Of a stretch of DNA of 64,000 nucleotides, positions 1 through 12,826 are shown piece by piece. The notes beneath the pieces were generated by a model that was not told where the DNA came from, made no database searches, and saw only the letters and a list, made by a program, of their open reading frames with translations. The stretch is taken from the NCBI GenBank assembly GCA_020746875.1, contig JAGTJL010000004.1:248001-312000 (forward strand), in the 5' to 3' direction. The DNA is from Rhexocercosporidium sp. MPI-PUGE-AT-0058. Lineage: Eukaryota; Ascomycota; Leotiomycetes; Helotiales. Made by a program: the position numbers and the translations under genes. Position 1 is the stretch's first letter. Every line of letters starts with the position of its first letter.

Positions 1-171
1 GCGGGTCGAGTTCCTGGCCCGCCGCTAGAGTACTCACAGTCAACTCTAACTCGCTCTATCTTAGATCCCTATGCGGGCTTGTACATCCGCGGGTAATTTC
101 ATTGGGTAGATGGGCTAAAGGGACCCAGTGTTCGAAGGTTCGAAAAGGCTGCAGCTTGCAGCTTGCATGTG

Positions 172-197
172 CAGATACAGATGCAGATGCAGATGCA
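172..197. repeat. GCAGAT-type hexanucleotide microsatellite
   Basis: About four imperfect copies of a CAGATG/CAGATA unit in tandem. The repeat creates the Gln-Met run at the start of a spurious overlapping reading frame. Confidence 0.7.
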
Positions 198-2754
198 CCT
201 TTCCCCTGCCTTTTGCCGTGATCTCGAAGGACCAGTGAGAAGACGGTATCTAGGATGCCACAGCGAAAAACGGGAGGGAAACAAGGGAAGCGAAAGGAAA
301 ATTGGAAGGAAGAACGGGACGAGGGAGGACGAAACACCAACACTCCTACTACGTATCAGAAAAGACAACTCGTTGATGGGAATAAATCGTCTACGCGTAC
401 AAAGGAAGGATCTGATCGATCGAGATTTGCTCTCATGCGTTCAGACGGTGCGGCCATGCAGAGATGTCGCTGGGACGGGATTTGGTCTGCTGTTACTCAA
501 TTGTTGCCAATGTCGTCCAGTTCAGTGTTCATCCTATCTCAACGGATTCCTCTCAAACCGACCTTACCAACAATGCAAACCACAGGAGGGAGGATGCGTC
601 CAAATCAACATGGTTGTTAAGAAAGGATCGGAGGGAATAAAAAATCTCAAAGTGCGGTACCGAAGGGGCCGCGGGTTGATCCTCCTCGTGCCGCAGCGTT
701 GCCTTACCAAAAGTAGATTACCAAAGGAACAAGAACTCTCAAAAAAGCCACAGCCAAAACACCCCGAAAGGCGCATGTGAAGAACACGCCTCCATCATCT
801 TCACAACGGTCTGGCCAGACATGCCATTGCTACTACTGTTTTTAGGGGTGCAAATCCCCCCACGACGCCGTCAACACCAAGACCCTAAACTCTCCAAGCG
901 AGGTGGTTTGGTGAGACAGGCGCAGGCGAGTGGAAAGCTAGGATGGAAGAAGGAAATACCAGCATGCGAAGTCTTGAAGATCGTCATCGGCAATTCATGC
1001 CCCGTCTCAATTGAGACATAATTGATCTAGATGGTTCGGGCCTTTGCTAGTTTGGGAGGAAAGAAAGAGAGCTCAGGAGGGGAAGGGAAAGTCTGTAGCA
1101 ATTTCCGAGGCTCGACAGGAAAGAGAAGATGGTTACTGAATGAGGATGGAGGAGGATGGATATGGGTATCAAGCCATCGCCTCAAAATCCTCATTCCGGT
1201 AGTGTTGGTTCCTGAGCTAGGTAAGGCAAGGCAAGCCTCTGCCCAATCCTTCTTCTGTTCTCTTCCGTCCCGTCCGGTCTCTTGCTTCTGTCTCGAGCCG
1301 CGTATCAGCGCGCGACTACGTACTAGACTAATAGGACTAAGCTGCCGCGTCTCTCAACATCTAAACTGTAGCCAAGACTGCTAAATGGATAAGAGACGGG
1401 AATATCTTCACCCTTTATTCCAGGCTCATGAGGTTCCTCTCAAGTAGCGGTGTCACTTCTCGTAATAACAACGTCTGTAGCTTAGAAGTCCAGCGCGCGG
1501 TATTCCATTCGGCAGTTTCCCTGTATGCTTGGATGGCGGCTAACATATGTTTTGGTCTCCGGTGTCACCACATCTGTCATGGCTCATGCAGGCTGTGAAT
1601 AGCTTCACTTTTCATCCCGAGAATTCCCCCCGCTTTGGGATACCTGACAAGCCACTCACTGTACTTCGCTAGCCTGCAAAGTCAAGCTCATAGCGGTATC
1701 TAACCAGAAAGAGATGAAAACGACTGGAATTGGCTTGTGGAGCAGAGCAGTGCGAAGCAGCCAAGCACGTTCGTTGGTTTAAGCTTATGCGAGAAGTTGG
1801 GCTGAGTTTTACTTCTTTCCAAAGCACGTCCTAGCGCAGGACACTTGAGCTCAATCCGTCATTCGCGTCTTAATAACCCTTATTCATTGGACGCATTTTC
1901 ACATCTTCCATTCGTCAGCTCAGGACGCGTCTCTCCTTTCTTCTGCATTTTTCTTTTCCAGTGATTGGTTGTACTGATATTCGCTCTTCTTATCAATTAA
2001 TGTTGCTGTGCTCCGTCAGCTGGCTTGTTGGGAAGATGGAAATAGAAACATGTCAACGCCACATTCATGCGATGGAACACTGCATTTTCTATTCTTACTC
2101 TTGACGTTTCTCTGCCTCATATTCTCTTCTCGTCCATGCAAGATCATGGGTATCTAATGATCCCAGCACGGCAACTGATGCTTTGAGAAACCCTTCCTCC
2201 TTGACACCACATCACATCCCTGTACCCATATTTCTTCGCATGGCACCCCTCCTCTTCCAGACTGTGTCAAGAACATTGATCTCCGGTCTATCAGTCTGCT
2301 TCACGTTCCACCATCTCAGTTTCAGGATAACATCAGGCCAAACACCACGCGTAACTCCAAACCCCCTTTCCGTCTGTGCGCCCAAACGAGTGTCTGCCCC
2401 TCATGTACCTCAAATGTACCCCTCCCCCATATCACACCAAATTCAATAGTACGGACGTCACTTGTTACATATGTTGACATGTGTCAAGAAATCCACAATC
2501 CATTTCTTTATGTTCCTTCCCTTGTTGATTTTGTTGCTGTCTGGCTTGGCGACAGTTTGATGGGTGCTGGCTCCTTGATACTGTAGGTATGGAAGCCAAA
2601 GCCATATCGTCCGTTTCTACAGTACAGCCATCCGGATCGCAATCCGCCAAGCATCCAAACTCTCTTCCCATGCTTCCGTCATTCAGTGATTCCTTCCGGC
2701 TTCATCCCAGCGTTTCCGAGGCTTGTTGTCAATTCGCAAGCTGGAAATGTTCCC

Positions 2755-2791
2755 CCAAGTCTGATCTAGTCACCAAGTCTGATCTAGTCAC
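2755..2791. repeat. Two direct copies of an 18-bp unit
   Basis: The unit CCAAGTCTGATCTAGTCA occurs twice back to back, followed by the start of a third copy (CC). It lies in non-coding sequence and looks like a simple tandem duplication. Confidence 0.75.
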
Positions 2792-4802
2792 CTGTGCAAT
2801 CCACACCGGAAATCGTGGTCTTTCCGTCTTCTATTTTGTCTTTCTTGAGTCGCGTAGTACAAGCCAGCACGACATCGTTACCTATCTATGCATCCGTCCA
2901 TCGCCTTGCAGTATCGGGGACGGGAATCGGGGAATCGGAAGTAAAGTATGCAGACGCAGCCAGTGCTGCAAGACGGGAGGTGACATCCCTCTTTCCTCCG
3001 ACGGGAATGGCTTCATGTACTGCACAGTTACTGGCGTCCGCCAAATTCTTTCTTCTATTCTAGTTTTCAGCTTTGCTGGCGAATGCATACACGAGATCTT
3101 ATTCAAGGACACCTGCAAAGTATATCACATCACGTTCATCGCTATCCAACAGTACTCTTCGTCTTTCTCACCTCGCTAATTCCGAACCAAACAACAAAGC
3201 CGCCAATGCCTCCACTTGCCGAACGAAAACAACCTCCCAATCAATAAAGCACGAGACTTTGCACATCTCCACATCTCTATATCAAGCTATTCCAGCCGCG
3301 CATCCCACGTTTCTCGGACCTCCTCAACTCAGCACGCGAGAACGCAGCAATCCGCAGCCTCTCCTCATTGTTACGATTGTGGAGGTCGGACAACATCCGC
3401 CTGGTCCACGTCCGGGAGTTTTCACGTTTTTCTTTTTGCTTCTGTAATTTCTTGCTCACTTTTTCTGCTCCAAGTTTCATCCATCCAAGCCTTCATAACG
3501 GCTCGGTATGTTTCTCGGTCTATTCCTGCAAATCCTCCGCCTTCAAATCTCTGAAAAGACTCCTTCCCGTGACGAGAATAAGCATGACGTTGCATCACCC
3601 CACGTTTCTCCACAGGCACACAAAGATAGACACACGGGTGTGAAGGATTACATCCATGTGATATCATGAATTCAATATCACGTTTCCGCTTCCCCTGGTT
3701 CCTGAGCACAATGCATTGACTGATTATCGTCACACAAAACATGTGGCCAATCCCTTGCTCTGTGCCCTTCTGTTTTCTTCTCTGTAAAACAGCGATGGAC
3801 ATGCGTGTTTCCTTTCACGATATCACACATCCACGTGTGCTTATACTCCCAAATGGAAAGTCGTACGGCCAGGAAGGGGAAGTGTAACCGGCACCTTCAG
3901 CTGCCGGTACTTGCTCGCAAGAGCTCGCCCATGTCATAAGCTTTGACCTTTATGCATTGCATACTATCATACTGGACCACTATACATCTTATTCCATCCC
4001 AGACACAGATTTACAAATCAACGAACTCTCTTCCCCCACATCAAAACATGTGAACTCAAATCCCAAAATAAAGATCATCCTTTAACTTTTCTCTCTTCCG
4101 CCTTGCGCAATAACAATCGATACGCTCGGATCAGATCCAACCCCACATCTACAAACTCCAAATCCAAAATCCAATATTTGCTTTTCCCCGCAATGGTTTC
4201 TCCATCAATCAACTCTGCCTAAATCACAATTTTCGTGCCCTTCAATCTTTCCCGTTTTCGGGGGCTCAGACCCCTCCCCGGGTCGCCCGGTACACTCCCG
4301 TCCCATTCGCACGGTCCCGGTACCGTTCCGTGCCGCTGCTCAACAGCTGTTAGCGCAGCCCAATCCCAGAAACCCATGTCTTGGATATCAACACCAACAT
4401 CACGAGCTAACCGACGGACACTTCCTTCCCCCTGTCTCAGCGTTATCGTCTTCTCAGTGACTTCTTGGTGATGAGTTGAATCATTCGGACTGTTTGTTTG
4501 TCTATCTTTTGAGCATTGCGATGTGGCTATTGATTATGGCTGCGGCTCAGCAGTTCTATCAGGAGTCCAGACCAATTACGAGATGGATGAACAGGGCATA
4601 ACGACATCAAAGCGTTCACCCGTTCCATCTAGCTGTTTAATAACAAGCAAAGAAACAAACAAGACGCAATTCGGCTATAGAGTTCAAGACAACAGACGAA
4701 AGATGTTCAACATGTCTCCCATCGTCGCTCAGACCAGGCAACTAAACATCGTATCCCAATCACTTTACACATGTGGATTGTCTCGAAACTCTCCCACTAA
4801 AG

Positions 4803-5492
4803 TCAGAACACAGGCCACAGGCCACAAGTAATAAATACGAACTTCAAAAGGAACGGCATAACTGTCGGCCCAATACCTTTGACATCCTTATCTAGATGCC
4901 GATGATCAACCCAAAAACAATCCTTACACCGCAAAGGCGAACATGCAAGGATACGAATAGCAAAGGCAGAGGGAACCCCAGAACCTGGGAAACTCAAAAG
5001 CTGTACTTTTACGGGGCTCTTCCTCTGAACATGGCTCCAGACAAGGTTCAAGTGCGGGCCCTCACGCATATTCTCATCCCAGTGCTTGCGAGAGAAGTCT
5101 GTGCAATCCTCGCTCATGATTTTTAAAATGGAGAAGTCGACATGCACCAGAGCATTTTCTCGTGACCCAGAAGTCTGTTTTGCGGGTTCTGAATCAGGTG
5201 AGTTCCCTGGTGGCAAGGTTTTTATGTCGGGCTGCTCCTTGCGTGGAGTTTGGGCTGGAATAGAAGTGGAGGGATCGCCCTTGGTGTTGAGTGACGAAGT
5301 GGGGAAGTCGGAACGGACCTTGAGTCTAGATTCTGGGATTTTCCTTTCCTCATCTCGGTCGGTTCGGCAATTGAATTGCCTTCTAGGGAGAGATGGAAAG
5401 ATAAGAAACAGATAAGAAACGTTATTTGTCGTGACTGTTGAAATTTCGGGATGTGTCGCCGAAAGAAAAAAAGAACAGTGGGGCGTCATCAA
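4803..5492 (-). CDS. Possible hypothetical protein, 229 codons
   Basis: An open frame with an early ATG (second codon of the open stretch). Its first half is rich in Ser, Pro, Lys and Glu and looks disordered. The second half has a more globular composition, including a Trp/Arg/His/Cys-containing tail. I recognise no family. It is single-exon and stands alone in a gene-poor region, so it may be chance; an open frame of this length is not rare in 64 kb. Transcript evidence or a homologue would be needed before treating it as a gene. Confidence 0.2.
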   Translation of the reverse strand: MMTPHCSFFLSATHPEISTVTTNNVSYLFLIFPSLPRRQFNCRTDRDEERKIPESRLKVRSDFPTSSLNTKGDPSTSIPAQTPRKEQPDIKTLPPGNSPDSEPAKQTSGSRENALVHVDFSILKIMSEDCTDFSRKHWDENMREGPHLNLVWSHVQRKSPVKVQLLSFPGSGVPSAFAIRILACSPLRCKDCFWVDHRHLDKDVKGIGPTVMPFLLKFVFITCGLWPVF

Positions 5493-5499
5493 GTGCGTT

Positions 5500-8400
5500 G
5501 TATTCGAGAGTGGCTTCTTATTGTCCGTAAGTGATCTTCTTCTTGGCTGCCGTGGACTGATGGAGTGTTTTGACGGCGGGAGATGAGGTGCTGTGAGGGG
5601 TTGTGAGAGGTTGGTAGTCGTGCGGGGTTAGTAAATACTTGTCTTTTCTTAAATTTTACTTTTGCTCTTGTGAGCTTTGGTTATTTGGTTTCTTGATGCT
5701 TTGGGTCGCGTATAGCCTCTTGGGGACCTTGTAATAGTATACATACCGAGTCTTGGTAGAAAGGGACTGTAAACCTTGCGTTATAGATTTTTGCTTCACG
5801 ACCCATGCCTCTGTTTACTTTTGCTAGAGAGTTTAGGCCAAGTGTTGTGATACTTCGTAACTCACACCTTCTACTTTGTACGAGAGGAATATGATTTGCG
5901 AGGTGTTTCCAGAGCGTCGGTTGTGCACGTACCATACGTACAAACAGCCTTTTGGTAAAGTACCCAAAAAGATATGCGGAAAGTTTTCTTCTGAACTTTG
6001 AATTTTTGTTCCCTTGCCCTGCCTTTTTATAAATTTCTCGGTGTTGGTACGCTTTAGGGCCTTGAATTTGACTTCCCAGGCAAGGATCCCACCTTGAAGT
6101 TAGTTTAGTGGATATGTGTTTAGAGAATCCTCATAAGAACTCTTATATTACAAGATGAAGAATAATCGAACTCACTCCCCAGTACATATAATTCAAGCGC
6201 ATACATACCAACAATTCAGTGCATGAAGACCGTGCATGTATAGCTCGCCGTCATATCTCAAAGACTGATTGCGTTTTGGGTCTGGATCTAGGGAAGCGTG
6301 AAAAGGAAACATGAGCTGACTGAGTCCGGCTGACTGGATGTTTACTTTCGGCGGTAGTTAAATTTCAAGAATCCCTCAAGAGGAACCTCCCAGAAACTTT
6401 TTGATCTCTTAATCTGGCTTCTGGAACAAGCTAAACACACTTTCTAAGTTTTGCAGTACTCGTTTGTTCTAGTCTTAAGCTGGTCGAAGAGAAAAATTAA
6501 CAAAGGTTTCGCACATCTGGAATTCGCATCGTCACGTTAACTTTATTCAGGACTGACCTCCTGTGCAAGACTTGCGAGTGAGCTGTTCATTCCCAAAGCT
6601 CGACCCAAGTTCAGGATTCGGTAGGGGTAGGACATGTATTCATGCACTTTTACTGGATCTAAACCTAAAAGCTAAGATCCGTGTTGTTGGGTCCGAAAAC
6701 TAGAGGGAATATCCCTTCTTCTCCTGCCACCAAATCCCTGAGCTTTTCGGCACCTTACGGCAACTATGAATCTTTCGCGTGAAGGATTTCCTTCTCGGCT
6801 CTATGTACGGTACGGTAGGACTTCAGAGTTTGTAAACCCAAATTCCTCCGTCGCGGGGTAAAGTTAGTATCTAGTCCATACTCCCCAAAGTTAGATCAAC
6901 TTCATCTTGGCGTGGGCATTAGTAGTTATAGGTCACTCCGTATTATAGAGCAACGCGTGGCAAAGTTGAGGTGCCGTCTATTTTCATCTCGCATCAGACA
7001 CGATCCTAGAGATACTTTTCTGCGCTATAAGCTTCTGTTCGTTAGTATTAGCGGAGACAAAGGAGTGGGAGAGATTTGTAAGATAAGAACAGGGAATGAA
7101 TCTGAGACTGCCAGATCATTCGGTAGTGTAATGTTGATATGGTCATTTCAAATATATTTGGACACACGCCAAGGCGATGCGGAGTTTATGGTAACAGCTC
7201 CGAAGTAACTTTATTACTTTTCTCATGAACCAGCCGAATCGGCAACTCGGAGAGCAACAACAAGCGAGAAAATGCAGTAGGCTTGAGGATGAAGCTGTTC
7301 CGATGCCGTGGTATCCGAGATGTGCTTTGGAAAGTTTAGATTATGAAGGGTACCGATGCTCAAGGTTGTCTAATTTTACCGTATTTTCTCCGTTACTCTA
7401 CTTCTTAGTCGTGAAATGTGCATGCTATCATAAATTTATATGTTAATGAAAAGACAGTCAGGATCGAAATATCAATGGATTAGCGAACTCGATAAATGAC
7501 CTTGAAGTGAGCAACATGGTTTTGTTACTTTTATATATTGTCTGTAACGACAACTTATCGAACTAGCATAACTCCTAAAGTAACACTTATGGCTAACAAT
7601 TAATGTCGTTTGAGTAGGCTATTTCGGCAGATCTTCTATCCTTCAAAGAATCTGCAATGCTATCGCATAGAAGGCTGTACAGAGGTAAATCTGGGATATA
7701 CCTAGCTTCGTTTAGGTTCTCGCTTACACAGTTGGGTGTAAACAACCAGCTCTTTGGCTGCGACCAGTTGATTACCTGACAATTGCGATGATTCAAAGAA
7801 TCTTGCATCGCAAATGGGACTCCATTAATACTGATGCCTCATGGTATTTCTCTGTATGGACAGAAACTTCAATTTAAAGGGAGCACTCGCTTTTAATTTC
7901 ACCCCCACCAACTGAGGGTATCTGGATTCTTGGTTTGCAATCCCTACCGCAATCTTGAACTACCAAAATAAATATCCTTTACATCTTTTCATTACTATTT
8001 CCCAATATTCTAGGCGCTGATAAGTAAATTTCAGAGCCTCTAAACCAACCCAGACAGACATCAAATCAGATTTAGTGTTTTACATTTCCTTTTCACGATG
8101 CGCTCTCACCTGTATCCCAATCTCAATTCGCATCTCATAGTTGCATTTTCTTGGCGACCGAGTCTAAGATTGGGGCTTTGGCGTTCTTATAATCTACAAG
8201 GCGGTGTCTACGTCGTAATTGGCCTGAGCAACGTAGCAATACTTAGTTTTCAGAATTCGATATTCCATTTGACATTCTGCTGCCACAAAGGTCCGCGAAT
8301 AATTCCTGTCGGGTGGCAATTAACTCTTGTTACTTTATTTGTTGTTGACCTGTTCTCGTAGGAAGCGGCAAGTCATACACTCGAGATCTAAATCAAGCCA

Positions 8401-9180
8401 AGCGAGGCTCTCGTTGCTCCAACCAATAAACAGTGCATGGACTTGTCGCCTTTAATAAGCCACAAAATTTATTTGAGGCTGAGGAGCATTCAGCTCTGAA
8501 GCGACTGGACTCCGTAGCCCTGCCAGCTGTGACATGTGTCAGCCCACGTGTGCGAGACGAGGCATGTTAAAGGCACACGAAGATAGAAGCACTCTATTAT
8601 AATCCGAAATACTACAGATATAATTATAAGGAAGTTATTTTTTCTGATACATAGATTTCAGGACATCTTGGGGAATGTGCAGTGTGTATTAATAACTTCA
8701 CGTTCTGAAAACAGAAGATACTGGCCTTGGCTATCCTTTGCAGCGAATTATTATCTCGACATTTCATAATGACGCTTCGCAATCGAAGCGTGCCAGATTC
8801 CTTAATCTCATGGCAACAAGCTATCGCCGCTTTTTGAATATTTTTTGGCATTACTTCCTGGGCTCAGTTAAGTGGATCTATGAAGAGCTTCATATTCGTT
8901 CGGTCTCCACTTCCCAGCCGCTCGTGTCTGTTTATCATTCGTCGCAGTTTCGTTAGTTGAGATTCGTGGCGTCACAGCCAGCCCCCACGAAGACTACAGC
9001 AGATCTTCAGCTTCAACTGCATTGAGTCTCATGTGGTGCAGTTGGCATTTTAAAAACTATATATTTCGTCCAGGAGGACGAACACATTGCTTTGTGATCT
9101 TCAGTATCGAGTCTGAGCCACCCAGCCATCCTTCGCACGACTTCTGTGTTTGAACCATTCTTTCTAACTGGCTAGAAAGA
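5500..9180. other. Gene-poor, AT-leaning region upstream of the HMG-CoA reductase-like gene
   Basis: Only short open frames (under 100 codons) with no recognisable domains on either strand. I see no transposase, reverse transcriptase or terminal repeats. A CACGTG E-box lies near 8545, about 640 bp before the reductase start; whether it is used is unknown. Confidence 0.5.
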
Positions 9181-10428
9181 ATGTCGTCTTCATTGAAACT
9201 TCCCAAAGAGCCTCTTATCATCAATTTCATTGGGCCATCACGCCCACTTGCGATTAATCAGGTGGAGGCCAAACCCCAAACCAAAAAACCCTCAAAGGAA
9301 AACTCACGCAGCGAGAACTTAGCTTCCCAGGCGAAGCAACTCCCACAGATTTCGCGCGATCTCTCCACCACATCAAAAATCAAAATTGAGAATTGCGTTG
9401 GCTTCACCCAAGTCCCGGTTGGTCTCGCAGGTCCTTTGACTCTCAATGGCACCTACCAGGCCCGAAAGACTCTCTACGCTCCACTTGCTACAGTCGAGCC
9501 CACTCTAGTTGCAGCTTGCTCACGCGGTTGTAAAACATTCTCGGCTTGCGGAGGGATCTCAACAGCTGCCCTTGGAGAAGGTCTTACTCGAGCGCCAGTA
9601 TTCACATTCTCAACCATCGACCAAGCACTAGCTTTCTATCGACTGGCACCATCGCTCCTCGGACAGTTCCAGATCATAGCCAATAAGACCAGTCGTCACG
9701 GGAGCTTGGTGTCTATCAGCCCACGCATCATCGGGAGCAGCGTACATGTAAAGTTCACATTTACTTGTGGCGACGCAGCGGGACAGAACATGGTGACTCT
9801 CGCTACCCACGCGGCGTGTATGGATCTCATTTCTAATAATCGACCGGATGGAATGATTGGGTTTCAGCTCGATGGAAACATGTCGTCTGATAAGAAGCTG
9901 TCGTGGGGATCCGTACAGGAGCCTCGAGGAGTGTCTGTTATGGCTTGGGGAACAATTTCCAACGACATCAGCCGGACAATGCTGGGATGTTCGACCAAGA
10001 GATTGAAGACTGTCCTTTCGAATATCGAAGAAGGTGGGGTCCGGAATGGGCAGATAGGACAATGTCTCAACCCATCCAACATTACTGCTCCCATGTTCAT
10101 CGCTTGCGGCCAGGACGTCGGCTCGATTCTGGAATCTGGATTTTCGCACCTTACTGGAGAGTATAATGAAGAAACAGAAGTACTTACATTGAGTCTGTTC
10201 TTCCCATCTATGTTGGTGGGGAGTGTTGGAGGTGGGACCGGATATGCAACACAGAAGGAGGCTTTGGAACTCATCGACTGCCATGGGGAAGGAAAGAAAT
10301 GGGCACTGGCTGAGACGATTGCGGCTTTCGCATTGGCTCTGGAGATCAGTACGCTGAGTGCACTTGCTACAGACACATTCGCTGCTAGCCACAAAGATCT
10401 GGCTCGGGGGCCGAAGTCGAAACTTTGA
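9181..10428 (+). CDS. Stand-alone HMG-CoA reductase-like protein (catalytic domain only)
   Basis: Single exon, 415 aa from ATG 9181. It matches the catalytic domain of HMG-CoA reductase, which makes mevalonate from HMG-CoA using NADPH. The four expected catalytic residues are visible: Glu106 (in ATVEP), Lys238 (in SDKK), Asp312 (in CGQD) and His404 (in ASHKD). The substrate-binding ENCVGF block is at about 70-75, the cofactor motif reads DAAGQN (198-203) where the usual class I form is DAMGMN, and the glycine loop SVGGGTGY is at 348-355. The N-terminal membrane part and sterol-sensing domain of the housekeeping fungal enzyme (about 1000 aa or more) are absent, and the first 60 residues are polar and low in hydrophobic stretches, so the protein is probably cytosolic. 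It is convergent with an MFS exporter gene. It may supply mevalonate for a specialised product or be an inhibitor-tolerant second copy; the first depends on activity not shown here. Confidence 0.88.
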   Translation: MSSSLKLPKEPLIINFIGPSRPLAINQVEAKPQTKKPSKENSRSENLASQAKQLPQISRDLSTTSKIKIENCVGFTQVPVGLAGPLTLNGTYQARKTLYAPLATVEPTLVAACSRGCKTFSACGGISTAALGEGLTRAPVFTFSTIDQALAFYRLAPSLLGQFQIIANKTSRHGSLVSISPRIIGSSVHVKFTFTCGDAAGQNMVTLATHAACMDLISNNRPDGMIGFQLDGNMSSDKKLSWGSVQEPRGVSVMAWGTISNDISRTMLGCSTKRLKTVLSNIEEGGVRNGQIGQCLNPSNITAPMFIACGQDVGSILESGFSHLTGEYNEETEVLTLSLFFPSMLVGSVGGGTGYATQKEALELIDCHGEGKKWALAETIAAFALALEISTLSALATDTFAASHKDLARGPKSKL

Positions 10429-10702
10429 GCTCGCACAAATCCCAGGGATAGCGAAAGTGGATTGGGGCCAATACACTCAGATTTTTTTAGTCAGGCGATA
10501 GATTTGCGTTCTTAAGTGCAGGACCCGAATAATAAAACAACAAGTAGCTTTTGAAGTGTATCTTATTATATAATCAGTGCCTAAGTACTTCACAGAATTG
10601 TACTCCTACCATTCTCCATCTCGTAAGTTATAAATCAAAGCCCAGTCTCACTCGAACTCGTCAGCCTGCATTATCCCATACATATTCATATCCCCATCAT
10701 AT
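10429..10702. other. Convergent 3' intergenic spacer
   Basis: This 274-bp spacer lies between the 3' ends of the reductase-like gene (+) and the MFS gene (-). It contains an AATAAA-like run near 10529 (aataataaaac), a plausible polyadenylation signal for the + strand gene. Confidence 0.4.
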
Positions 10703-12826
10703 CTAGACGTTTACAACTTCAGCGGGTTCTGCTGCAGGGCGCTTTTTCTCAATCTTCTTCCACTTTAATCCAAGCGTACAAACAAACGCACACCCTGAGG
10801 CCACAGCGCTTACCCAAAACGTTCTCTTAACAGCATAATTGTATGACTCTAACACCACGCCCTTTAGGTCTTCATTCACAACCCCAGCACCACCTCTCGC
10901 ACCTGCTTCGACAATCTTCAATGCCATCTCCGGAGAGACTGATTGCAGCAACTTCTCCACCAACGACCTTCGAAAGATGTTTTGTCCCATGCTAGCAGCC
11001 AGTGTACCACTAAAGCACTAGTTAGCATATGTAATTTTCAATGTCTTAGGATCAGAATGAAGGATCCGATCCTAAATCACAGATCATAAAGGATTAGGGG
11101 GTGAGAAAAGACATACCCGAACATTGGTGCAAACGGTGCAAGAACTCCTGCAATGGGAATGTGCTCATCCCTAACGTTAACTCTCAAAACCGTCGCACAC
11201 AGTGCCAGACTACTACCGAATCCGATGCCGGCCAGTATCTGATAACCTATCACATTCCCTTCCCCGGTATCCACTTGAAGAGTGCAAAGCAGTGCACACC
11301 CTACTATATATATGGCAGTACCGATGATCATGAATGGGTTATAAATACCAGTCCAACTTACACCAGCGCCAACGAACAGCTCCGTGAATGTGACAGAGAG
11401 TAGGTAAGGGAGGGACCTAATACCGGATGCCGATGCAGAAAGACCTTTCGCAGACTGGAAGTAGAAAGCGAGATAGAAGGTGTGCGTGTTAGTGCCGATT
11501 GATAACAAGATAGCTATTAACTGAGCTAAAATGACGCTGCGAGCGGAAAAGACGCGAGGCGGGATCGTTGCGCTGTGTTTGTGTCAGCTGAATTGATATT
11601 CAATGAGGAGGCATGCGTACTTTTCTCCAAGTTTGAATTGTAGGGCAATGAAAGCGATGAGAAGGAGGCCAAAACCAACTATCAGGCCCCATGCCTTCGA
11701 GTTTGACCACGGAATGCTATTCCCACCCCATTGTAGAGCGAGAAACAAACAGACCATACTAGAGATGAATAGCGTTGTCCCAGTCAGGTCCATTTTCTTG
11801 ATTTTTTCTTTCAGGGTGAGCGTCGTTTTCTCTCTTTTGGGTTCTCGGAAAGCCAAGAGCATTAGAAGGACTGAGATGCCGCCGAAAGCTAGGATTGTAA
11901 GAGGGGGTGCAAGTGGGGGAGATTTTGCGAACGAACGAAGATTAATGTAGAAACAGAACCGCCAGGTCAGTCGTGCACTACTTGTAAAGAGACCTCCAAT
12001 TGGTGGTCCTGTCAGCGCGGCTGCTCCATACATGCTTGACATGACAGACAGGTACAGTGCCACACGGTGAAGCGGAACAGCAAGCGATATTAAGATCACT
12101 ACGCTGAGTTAGAAAGAGGTGCGTTCGTAAAATGAGTGTATGGAGAAACATAAGAGACGGCACCATCTTTCTTTCGGTGAATGGAAGACTTTCTGTGCGA
12201 TGTGCGGAAGTTTAGAAAATAAACAGAATAGCGACTTACTCCCTCCTCCAAAAATTGCTGCAGCGCCAACCCCGCTAACCACTCTTCCAAGAATGAAGAT
12301 CGAGGAATTTGGCGAGAGGGCAGATGTCAAGGACCCCGTCTCGAAAAGAAGTAGAGCACATAGCAAGACGTATTTGATTGAGAAGAAAGAGTATATTTTG
12401 CCAAAAGAAGGTTGCAATGCCATGATGGGTAGAAGATAGGCACCTGTGTACCATCCAATGTCGGAGATGGAGTGAAATTGAGTTGTTACTGCCGGTATGG
12501 CAGTTGCTGTTGTGAGGGTTAGAAATCAGTACGGAGTTGATGGAGAGGTAGAAGATCTGACATGAGAACGTACCCATAATGGTTGTGTCAAGAGCTATCA
12601 TAAAGATCATAAGCATAAGAGATATGGTGAGGATGGTAAATCTAATGCCAGTTGGATATTCAACTTCATTAGGAATGGCTGTTAAGGTTGAATCGTTGGC
12701 TGCTAGGGATGACTTTAAGTCTTGTGGAGAATTAGCATAAGATTGTGTGGGTAGCTGTGAGTGTTCCACTGCTTTGACTTCTGAGGTCGGGTGCTGGAGG
12801 TCGGAAAGCTGAATCTCGTCTTCCAT
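10703..12826 (-). CDS. MFS multidrug/metabolite exporter, DHA2 (14-TM) type
   Basis: I spliced six exons: 12826-12574, 12506-12240, 12098-11937, 11888-11621, 11572-11117 and 11009-10703. They give 570 aa in frame at every junction. After a polar N-terminal tail of about 58 residues, the LDTTI/ATAIP motif of 14-helix drug:H+ antiporters follows at about 79-88, then GWYTGAYLL in helix 2 and motif C (TGPPIGG), typical of exporters. Further hydrophobic helices run to a short basic tail (KKIEKKRP). The long mid-protein GENATIPPR element is also characteristic of this family. It should act in the plasma membrane as a proton-driven efflux pump. It sits between a reductase-like and an acyltransferase gene, sharing a 1.3-kb divergent promoter region with the latter, so export of a product of that set is a reasonable inference. 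The substrate cannot be read from sequence. Confidence 0.9.

Larger units (their letters stand above)
1..4800. other. Gene-poor region, left part
   Basis: No reading frame here looks coding. The longest (163-780, +) starts in a CAGATG-type microsatellite and has a composition unlike a folded protein. The stretch 3180-4230 is rich in C, T and A and poor in G on the + strand, which in fungi often marks a promoter or 5' leader for rightward transcription, but no convincing start follows. Short repeats are listed separately. Confidence 0.5.

Noticed and set aside
163..780. 205-codon frame on the + strand
   Set aside because: It starts in a hexanucleotide repeat, overlaps another long frame and has no recognisable domain; probably chance.
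9628..10476. 282-codon frame antisense to the reductase-like gene
   Set aside because: It mirrors the coding bias of the opposite strand and has no protein-like pattern; a shadow frame.
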